From UBA1402 sp964575345 (lineage in GTDB: Bacteria > Bacteroidota > Bacteroidia > Bacteroidales > UBA1402), in assembly GCA_964575345.1 (NCBI GenBank), contig CAZNQD010000037.1, positions 1 to 22,192 of the forward strand: a DNA stretch of 22,192 bases, written 5' to 3'. Position numbers and translations under genes: made by a program. Of the stretch, positions 1 to 5,787 are shown in pieces (within the stretch, counting starts at the first letter, position 1; every line of letters starts with the position of its first letter). The notes under the pieces were generated by a model that saw nothing but the letters and a program-made list of their open reading frames with translations, made no database searches and was not told the origin of the DNA.

Positions 1-877
1 GCATGGCCTGGGGATAATCCTCGTGAGAGTCGACTATTCGGCCGTCTTCTCCGAAACTGCGGCGCTGCGTGGGTGTAATCAATATCGGTATGGCCTTTTT
101 TTCGCGAGCTTGATCGATAAACTCAGTCAAACTGTTCCAATACGAAAAATATGCCCCTTTGCCCTCTCCTTTTTGTTTTTGGTCGTTGTGTCCGAATTCC
201 ACCAATACATAATCATCGGGCTTGATTTGTGTCATGATTTTTTTCCATCTGCCGGCAGTAATAAAACTATTGGCCGATTCACCCGACTCGGCGTAATTGG
301 CAAAACACAGTCTGTCGTCAAAAAAAACCGTAATCATTTGTCCCCAGCTGGCCCAGGGTTCATTGTCCTGATCAACCACGGTGGAATTACCGCAGAGATA
401 CACCACCGGCACTTCATTTGTCGCTTCTATAGATAAGCTGCTTAGTTGAGCTTGCTGCCCGCTGATTTCCAGGTTGAGAAATTCGTCCCAATTAAGCTTG
501 CCGACTTCTCTGGGTTTTAACCTGACTTTTTCCTGAGGCGAAATAACCGGGCTTCGCCTGTGTACGGTAAACGACAGCTCTTTGAACTGCCCCTTTTCGG
601 TAACGATCTCCCTGGCATACAAACGACGCGATTCTGCGCGCACAACCGTACGACCGGATGATTGGCCGGAACCCAATACCAGACGAATACGGTACAATCC
701 TTCGGGCAAAGGAATCTTCAGATTGTAAACACCCGAATCGTCTTTCTGCAAATCAACTGCCACATCCAGCCTTTGAGCCTCCGTTGCAAAAGCAAATGCC
801 ATTAAAAAACACAGAAAACTAAGGCTCTTTTTAACGGCAGCCTCAAACCTATGGCTTACAGGAGCTTTATAACTCAC
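1..877 (-). CDS. Rhamnogalacturonan acetylesterase, CE12/SGNH family (3' end outside window)
   Basis: Secreted esterase that would remove acetyl groups from rhamnogalacturonan I. Reading from GTG at 877, 292 residues are visible. A basic and hydrophobic signal peptide covers about residues 15-35 and ends near TEAQ. A beta-sandwich N-terminal domain (about 37-155) follows, of the kind found before the hydrolase domain in Bacteroidota CE12 enzymes. The SGNH domain has its nucleophile motif GNSTV (Ser165), the block II glycine in YAESGESANS, and the block III motif FGHNDQK (Asn231). The window ends before the expected DxxH catalytic motif. The GTG overlaps the stop of the upstream small gene as GTGA; an in-frame TAA just upstream rules out an earlier start. 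An ATG inside the signal peptide is the only later option and would destroy it. Family assignment is from motif recognition; the substrate is inferred from the family. Confidence 0.85.
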   Translation of the reverse strand, partial: MSYKAPVSHRFEAAVKKSLSFLCFLMAFAFATEAQRLDVAVDLQKDDSGVYNLKIPLPEGLYRIRLVLGSGQSSGRTVVRAESRRLYAREIVTEKGQFKELSFTVHRRSPVISPQEKVRLKPREVGKLNWDEFLNLEISGQQAQLSSLSIEATNEVPVVYLCGNSTVVDQDNEPWASWGQMITVFFDDRLCFANYAESGESANSFITAGRWKKIMTQIKPDDYVLVEFGHNDQKQKGEGKGAYFSYWNSLTEFIDQAREKKAIPILITPTQRRSFGEDGRIVDSHEDYPQAM

Positions 878-1062
878 ATTGACAAATATTTAAAAGCCTC
901 CAGGACCATAAAGACCGGCCATACCAAGGCTTTAAGAAAACCCAAAACGCCCATCCAGAAACCGGTAGCCTGACCTATGTAAAAGATCGCGGCTCCAATC
1001 AGGCCTAAACCATAAACAGCACCACCTCCCGGGTTGCTTGCGGCATTGCATTTTTCTTTCAT
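874..1062 (-). CDS. Small conserved membrane protein, 62 aa, unknown function
   Basis: A 62-residue protein with a short Lys/Cys/Asn head and a glycine-rich turn (PGGGAVYGLG). Two hydrophobic segments follow, at about residues 17-32 and 36-58, and contain GFWMGVLGFLKALVWPVF. I recognise this shape from short uncharacterised membrane proteins that recur in many bacteria, but I know no function. The ATG at 1062 is chosen because GGAGG stands 8 nt upstream. The longer frame beginning with TTG at 1077 would place that ribosome-binding site inside the coding sequence. The stop TGA overlaps the GTG start of the downstream esterase (GTGA), which implies translational coupling. IMP dehydrogenase lies 71 bp upstream on the same strand. 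Confidence 0.75.
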   Translation of the reverse strand: MKEKCNAASNPGGGAVYGLGLIGAAIFYIGQATGFWMGVLGFLKALVWPVFMVLEAFKYLSM

Positions 1063-1066
1063 AACA

Positions 1067-1075
1067 TCGTCCTCC
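1067..1075 (-). promoter_or_regulatory. Strong ribosome-binding site that sets the start of the 62-aa gene
   Basis: GGAGG lies 8 nt before the ATG at 1062. Strong Shine-Dalgarno sites are unusual among the genes here, most of which have A-rich leaders. This one favours ATG 1062 over the TTG at 1077. Confidence 0.6.
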
Positions 1076-1133
1076 AAAATAATTACAAGAGGTTAAGTAA
1101 ATAACAGGTAGTAGAATTAAGCTAAAACGAGCT

Positions 1134-2636
1134 TTAATGCTCGCCTTTGGTGTCTTTGAGGATTACATCGTGTACACCTCCTTCTATAATACTGGTAGAC
1201 GATACCAGTGTAATCTTGGCTTCCTTTTTCAAGTCAGGAATAGAGAAAGCGCCACAGCTGCACATGGTCGATTTGACTTTACCCAGGGTAATTTCCAGAT
1301 TGTCCTTGAGCTTGCCGGCATAGGGCACGTAACTGTCAACTCCTTCTTCAAATTTGAGTGCGGGATTGCCGCCCATATCGTAGCGCTGCCAGTTGCGGGC
1401 ACGGTTGGAGCCTTCGCCCCAATATTCCTTTACATAATTGCCGCCTATAAACAATTTTTTGGTGGGGCTTTCGTCGAAACGGGCAAAATAGCGGCCCATC
1501 ATAATAAAATCAGCTCCCATGGCCAAAGCCAATACCATATGGTAATCCTGAACTATACCGCCATCAGAACAAATAGGAACATAAATGCCTTTCTTCCTGT
1601 AGAGTTCGTCCCTGGCCTCAGCTACATCGATCAAGGCAGTAGCCTGCCCCCTGCCGATACCTTTTTGTTCACGCGTAATACAGATGGAGCCTCCTCCTAT
1701 GCCTACTTTAACGAAGTCAGCTCCGGCCTGGGCCAAAAAATTGAATCCGTCCCGATCTACCACGTTACCGGCTCCAATCTTGACGCTGTCGCCGTAATTA
1801 TCACGTACAAAGGCAATGGTTTCTTTTTGCCATTCCGAAAAGCCGTCCGATGAATCTATGCATAATACATCCACTCCTGCCTCCACCAGTTTGGGAATAC
1901 GCTCTCTGTAATCGCGTGTATTTATTCCTGCCCCCACGAGCAGTCGCTTATGGCTGTCCAGGAGTTCGTAGGGATTATTTTTATGGTTATCGTAGTCCTT
2001 GCGAAAAACAAAGTACCTCAGGCATTGATTATTGTCAATAACAGGCAGCGTATTGATTTTGTTGTCCCAGATGATGTCGTTGGCTTCGTCGAGGCTGATA
2101 CCGTATTGGCCGGTGACCAGCTTGGAAAAAGGGGTCATGAAATCACGAATTATTTTTGACGGATCGTCCTTGCCCGGACGGTAATCCCTGCTGGTGACAA
2201 GGCCCAGTAGTTTTCCGTTGGAACTGCCATCGTGGGTAATGCCTATAGTCGAGAAACCTGTTTTGGCCTTCAAATCTATTACATCCTGCAAGCACTGATC
2301 AGGCCTCAAATTGGCATCGCTGACCACAAAACCCGCCTTGTATTTCTTTACTTTACGTACCATTTCAGCCTGTTCTTCGATAGGCTGCGAACCGAAAATA
2401 AAGGACAAGCCTCCGTTTTTGGCCAGAGCAATCGCCATATTGGAATCCGAAACGGCTTGCATGATGGCCGACACAAAAGGAATATTCAATTCTATTTCCG
2501 GCTTTTGCCCTTTGGAATAACGAACCAGCGGAGTCTTCAGATTAATCTTGTCGGGAACACAGCCTTTGGTAGTCAAGCCGGGAATCAGAATATATTCATT
2601 AAATGTTCGGGAGATTTCTTCTATTAGGAGTGCCAT
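1134..2636 (-). CDS. guaB: IMP dehydrogenase, Tritrichomonas-like type
   Basis: Cytosolic enzyme that oxidises IMP to XMP with NAD+, the committed step of GMP synthesis. It has 500 residues, the usual full length. A TIM barrel is interrupted by a pair of CBS motifs at about residues 100-220. The catalytic loop reads GIGGGSICITREQKGIGRGQ, with the thioimidate cysteine at 319. The flap carries NWQRYDMGG, giving the Arg418-Tyr419 base pair of residues. The loop sequence, SRARNWQRYD, EEGVDSYVPYAGKLKDN and the Cys-rich CSCGAF stretch are those of the divergent IMPDH known from the protozoan Tritrichomonas foetus, and the key residues fall at the same numbers I recall for it (319, 418, 419). GMP reductase is less likely because of the CBS insert and the Arg-Tyr flap. 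A promoter box lies just upstream, and the 62-aa gene follows on the same strand. Confidence 0.93.
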   Translation of the reverse strand: MALLIEEISRTFNEYILIPGLTTKGCVPDKINLKTPLVRYSKGQKPEIELNIPFVSAIMQAVSDSNMAIALAKNGGLSFIFGSQPIEEQAEMVRKVKKYKAGFVVSDANLRPDQCLQDVIDLKAKTGFSTIGITHDGSSNGKLLGLVTSRDYRPGKDDPSKIIRDFMTPFSKLVTGQYGISLDEANDIIWDNKINTLPVIDNNQCLRYFVFRKDYDNHKNNPYELLDSHKRLLVGAGINTRDYRERIPKLVEAGVDVLCIDSSDGFSEWQKETIAFVRDNYGDSVKIGAGNVVDRDGFNFLAQAGADFVKVGIGGGSICITREQKGIGRGQATALIDVAEARDELYRKKGIYVPICSDGGIVQDYHMVLALAMGADFIMMGRYFARFDESPTKKLFIGGNYVKEYWGEGSNRARNWQRYDMGGNPALKFEEGVDSYVPYAGKLKDNLEITLGKVKSTMCSCGAFSIPDLKKEAKITLVSSTSIIEGGVHDVILKDTKGEH

Positions 2637-2658
2637 AATACCTAAGATTAAAATTTGG

Positions 2659-2687
2659 CAAAGTTACATTTTTTTACTCAAAAACAA
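2659..2687 (-). promoter_or_regulatory. Bacteroidota-type promoter for guaB
   Basis: Reading the minus strand, the -7 box TAACTTTG (2666 to 2659) matches TAnnTTTG, with a TTG 18 nt upstream (2687 to 2685). The box ends 22 nt before the guaB ATG, so the leader would be short. The match is by eye; no score was computed. Confidence 0.55.
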
Positions 2688-2726
2688 TCAAGCTTTGGAA
2701 GTATTATCGTTCCAGACATTCACAGG

Positions 2727-3293
2727 TCATTTCCCGGGCCTCCAGCGCCGTAAATACGTAATGGACTTTGTGGGGAAAACACCTTTCTTTCGTTCGCGCA
2801 AATCTTCGGCAGTATAGAAGGTGTCCTTATCAAACTCTTGTATAAAACTGTCAATTTCTTTCATGGCTTTACGCTCTACCACGGCTTCGACGATATACAC
2901 TTTTTTCTTGGCACCCATGCCCTCTATGATAGTAGTACCATAGCCTTTCCCGGAAAGCATGGCGATCAATTTTCCCGGTTCGTTATTGGTGTAAATGCGG
3001 CAAACCAATACCCCAAAAGCTATTCTCTGTTCAATGATTATACCCACATAATTGCCGGTTGCATAGCCGGCGGCATAACTCAGATAAGCAACCAAATCGT
3101 TGGCTCTGGATAAAATCTGAGAGATTACCACAATCCATATAAAAACTTCAAAAAAACCAATGAGCGGTGCCAGTGTTTTTTGTCCTTTGGAAACAAAAAT
3201 AATACGGAGCGTACCCAGGGTTACATCGATGATGCGGCCAAAGAAAATAATCAGAGGCAACAGAATGGGATAGTTGTCCAGAAAGTCAAACAT
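2727..3293 (-). CDS. UPF0316 membrane protein (DUF5698 + DUF2179)
   Basis: A 188-residue inner-membrane protein of the UPF0316 (YebE) family. Three hydrophobic segments lie at about residues 8-30, 38-60 and 66-88, including FFGRIIDVTLGTLRIIFVSKGQK, shown here only to locate the DUF5698 core. The soluble C-terminal DUF2179 domain (about 110-165) includes KGYGTTIIEG and KKVYIVEAVVERK. DUF2179 domains occur in other membrane proteins and are thought to bind small ligands, but no activity is established. Length matches the family. It lies 90 bp upstream of guaB on the same strand and has its own promoter box upstream. Confidence 0.88.
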   Translation of the reverse strand: MFDFLDNYPILLPLIIFFGRIIDVTLGTLRIIFVSKGQKTLAPLIGFFEVFIWIVVISQILSRANDLVAYLSYAAGYATGNYVGIIIEQRIAFGVLVCRIYTNNEPGKLIAMLSGKGYGTTIIEGMGAKKKVYIVEAVVERKAMKEIDSFIQEFDKDTFYTAEDLRERKKGVFPTKSITYLRRWRPGK

Positions 3294-3356
3294 AAAAAAT
3301 AATCCTTAGAAATACCGCCGGCAAATTAATTATTTTACCTAAGTAGAATAAAAATG

Positions 3357-3387
3357 CAAAGATATTTCAAAAAAACACCTTTTGCAA
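3357..3387 (-). promoter_or_regulatory. Bacteroidota-type promoter for the UPF0316 gene
   Basis: On the minus strand TATCTTTG (3364 to 3357) fits TAnnTTTG, with TTG 20 nt upstream (3387 to 3385). The leader to the ATG at 3293 would be about 60 nt. The 133-bp gap it sits in is AT-rich and holds no other feature I can see. Confidence 0.6.
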
Positions 3388-3426
3388 GCTCTGCGGGCTT
3401 AAGCAACTAATTAAAAATAGAGAAAA

Positions 3427-4242
3427 TCAATTGTCTGCCTTCTTCTTAATGCCGTAGTGAGATGTTAAGATCGGCATAAACCAGCAAGAAGGAAGAATCC
3501 GTTTGAGCAATACGGCCAGTTTTTGATCCAGTGTTGCTACAACATAACGATGTCTGGGTCTTTTGGCTGCCACGATTTTCAGCAGAGTACGGGCCATCAC
3601 GACGGGTTGGCCTCCGTTGATTTCGTCGGATTCAAAACAGGCTTTGGAAAGCTCAAACTGCCTGGTGTAAGGGCCCTTTTCGTCACAAACATTAATACGA
3701 TTGGCAGTGTTACTGGTATGGAAGTCGCCCGGATTGACAAGCACCACCTTAATACCGAAGGCCTGAACCTCCATTCTCAGGGCTTCGCTCAAACCTTCGA
3801 TGGCAAATTTGCTGGCAGAATAAAAGGCCTGAAAGGGAAGACCCATTAGGCCTCCAATAGAACTGAAATTAATAATTAAACCTTGACCTTGCGACCGCAT
3901 CGGCGGCAGTACAGCTTGTAATAAATGCACCATGCCGTGCAGATTGGTATCCAGTTGCCTGCGATATAGTTCAGAGGGAGTTTCCTCGATGGGGCCTCCT
4001 AAATGCATACCGGCATTGTTGATCAACACATCAATACGTTTTTCGCGTTCCAACAATTCGGCAACAGCCTTGTCAATGCTTGTCGGCTGTGTCAGGTCCA
4101 TGTTGAGCAGATGCACGCCCTGAAGCGGTTCAAGGGCTTTTCGAACGGTTCCGTATACAGTATACCCGGCTTGGGCCAACAAAACAGCAGCCTCTTTTCC
4201 AAAGCCTGAGGAAACACCGGTAATGAGTACCACTTTTTTCAT
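3427..4242 (-). CDS. Short-chain dehydrogenase/reductase; candidate 3-ketosphinganine reductase
   Basis: A 271-residue classical SDR that would use NAD(P)H. The Rossmann motif TGVSSGFG is at residues 8-15, NNAG at 75-78, the catalytic Ser at 127/128, and YSASK with Tyr141 and Lys145. PGDF at 171-174 completes the nucleotide site. A C-terminal extension (about 240-265) is hydrophobic (LLKRILPSCWFMPIL) and may touch the membrane. The gene begins 43 bp after the stop of a serine palmitoyltransferase gene on the same strand. This suggests a shared transcript and a role in reducing 3-ketosphinganine to sphinganine. SDR fold and catalysis are clear from the sequence; the substrate rests on context alone, and other lipid or steroid-like ketones are possible. 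Confidence 0.85.
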   Translation of the reverse strand: MKKVVLITGVSSGFGKEAAVLLAQAGYTVYGTVRKALEPLQGVHLLNMDLTQPTSIDKAVAELLEREKRIDVLINNAGMHLGGPIEETPSELYRRQLDTNLHGMVHLLQAVLPPMRSQGQGLIINFSSIGGLMGLPFQAFYSASKFAIEGLSEALRMEVQAFGIKVVLVNPGDFHTSNTANRINVCDEKGPYTRQFELSKACFESDEINGGQPVVMARTLLKIVAAKRPRHRYVVATLDQKLAVLLKRILPSCWFMPILTSHYGIKKKADN

Positions 4243-4285
4243 GCTGCCTGAATTAAAATGTTACCCGGTTTGAAAAGGCCGGATA

Positions 4286-5491
4286 TTAAACTTCCAAAGT
4301 TGCCATATCAAAAACTCCCAGTTTTCGTGCCACACGCGACATTTTATCTACGGCTTCATCCACTTGTTCAAAACTATGTGTTGCCATAAGAGAAAAACGA
4401 ATTAAACTGGAACCCTTGGGCACTGCCGGCGAAATAACCGGATTGACAAATACTCCCTGATCGAGCAATATTCTGGTCATCTTCAAAGCTTTGAAGTCAT
4501 CCCTGACCAATAAAGGAATGATGGGCGTTTCCGAAGGACCGGTATCGAAACCATTAGTCTGGAAAGCCTTTCTTGCGTAATGCGTCAACTTCCACAGATG
4601 TTCGATGCGTTCGGGTTCCTGCTCCATAATATCGAGTGCTGCCAGAGCAGTGGCTGCCGAAGCCGGTGTCATGCTGGCGCTGAAAATGAGCGAACGGGAA
4701 TTATGCTTGATAAAATTTATTACTTCCTTGTCTGCCGCAATGTAACCACCCAGTGACGCCAGCGATTTGGAAAAAGTACCCATGATGAGTTCCACCTCGT
4801 CGGTAAGGCCAAAATATGCAGCGGTTCCGGCACCGTTCTTTCCCAACACGCCCAGAGCGTGGGCATCGTCCACCATAACAGAAGCCTTGTATTTTTTGGC
4901 CAAGGCTACAATTTCAGGTAAACGGGCAATATCGCCTTCCATCGAGAAAATGCCGTCTACCACAATTAAAATATCGTGTCCCGGTTCGCAAAGCTTTAAT
5001 TTTTGCTCCAGGGCTTCCATATCGTTGTGAGCATACTTCATGGTTTTGGAAAAGGACAACCTGGAGCCTTCTATGATGGATGCATGATCCAGATCATCGA
5101 GTATCAGGTAATTATTACGTCCTCCCAATACAGAAACCACTCCCAGATTTACCTGAAAACCGGTACTGTAGCAAAGAGCAGCTTCCTTGCCGCTCAATTT
5201 GGCCAGTCTGCCTTCCAGTTGAGTATGGATATCAAGGGTCCCGTTTAAAAAACGGGAACCGGCACAGCCGGCGCCGTATTTTTCGGTAGCCTGAATAGCA
5301 GCTTCTTTAATTCTGGGGTGGTTGGTCAAACCAAGATAACTGTTTGATCCGAACATCAACACACGCTTTCCGTTGATGCTTACCACTGTATCCTGATCCG
5401 ATTGAATCTCGCGGAAATACGGATAAATCCCTGCTGCCATCAATTCCTGAGGTGCAGTATAATTGATAAACTTCTCTTTTAATATCCCCAT
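4286..5491 (-). CDS. spt: Serine palmitoyltransferase (PLP alpha-oxoamine synthase)
   Basis: Condenses L-serine with a long-chain acyl-CoA to 3-ketosphinganine, the first step of sphingolipid synthesis. It has 401 residues and belongs to fold-type I alpha-oxoamine synthases. Visible motifs are FGSNSYLGL (47-55), GSRFLNGTL (78-86), the cofactor-stacking DHAS (His136), VDDAH (Asp208, His211) and the PLP lysine in GTFSKSLASLGG (Lys242). The start GILKEKF plus YPYFREI resembles the Bacteroides Spt proteins, rather than KBL or BioF. The ATG at 5491 is chosen because a longer TTG-initiated frame (from 5614) would include the promoter box at 5546-5553 and adds a non-family hydrophobic leader. An SDR gene follows after 43 bp. 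2-Amino-3-ketobutyrate CoA ligase remains a weaker alternative. Confidence 0.9.
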   Translation of the reverse strand: MGILKEKFINYTAPQELMAAGIYPYFREIQSDQDTVVSINGKRVLMFGSNSYLGLTNHPRIKEAAIQATEKYGAGCAGSRFLNGTLDIHTQLEGRLAKLSGKEAALCYSTGFQVNLGVVSVLGGRNNYLILDDLDHASIIEGSRLSFSKTMKYAHNDMEALEQKLKLCEPGHDILIVVDGIFSMEGDIARLPEIVALAKKYKASVMVDDAHALGVLGKNGAGTAAYFGLTDEVELIMGTFSKSLASLGGYIAADKEVINFIKHNSRSLIFSASMTPASAATALAALDIMEQEPERIEHLWKLTHYARKAFQTNGFDTGPSETPIIPLLVRDDFKALKMTRILLDQGVFVNPVISPAVPKGSSLIRFSLMATHSFEQVDEAVDKMSRVARKLGVFDMATLEV

Positions 5492-5545
5492 CTTGATATT
5501 TTTTTTATTGTTCGCTACACGCAAGCAGACAAACAAAAAACCGGT

Positions 5546-5580
5546 CAAAAATAGAGAAGAATTTTCAAATCCTGAACAAA
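5546..5580 (-). promoter_or_regulatory. Bacteroidota-type promoter for spt-SDR
   Basis: On the minus strand TATTTTTG (5553 to 5546) fits TAnnTTTG, with TTTG 23 nt upstream (5580 to 5577), at the long end of the usual spacing. It lies in the 296-bp divergent gap 5492-5787 shared with the GH51 gene. The rest of that gap is AT-rich without other visible features. Confidence 0.45.
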
Positions 5581-5718
5581 TACAACCGATAAACAAGCAT
5601 AAAATACAAGCCAAAAAGATATCTGATTGAATTATACTCTATTACAAATTCAAAAAAACTAATTCAAAAGACGAGCACAAATTAAATACGCCAAAAAGGC
5701 AACTAACGGCAATGGATT

Positions 5719-5743
5719 TTTGTAAATAAATACACTATATTTG
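5719..5743 (+). promoter_or_regulatory. Probable promoter of the GH51 gene
   Basis: TATATTTG at 5736-5743 is a perfect TAnnTTTG -7 box 44 nt before the ATG. The nearest TTTG upstream (5719-5722) is only 13 nt away, shorter than the usual 17-23, so the -33 element is uncertain. Confidence 0.45.
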
Positions 5744-5787
5744 CAGTTAAGAAGCTAAAAAAACCATAAGCATCCTATAAAACAAGT

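Noticed and set aside
1137..1853. 238-aa ORF on the plus strand opposite guaB
   Set aside because: It lies fully antisense to a well-conserved IMP dehydrogenase and has no recognisable motif; it is a shadow of guaB codon use.
5492..5614. Longer N-terminus of serine palmitoyltransferase with a membrane-like leader
   Set aside because: It needs a TTG start, would contain the promoter box at 5546-5553, and the family start matches the ATG at 5491.
5492..5787. tRNA, riboswitch or small RNA in the largest ordinary gap
   Set aside because: No cloverleaf, conserved riboswitch core or strong terminator hairpin is visible; only promoter boxes stand out.
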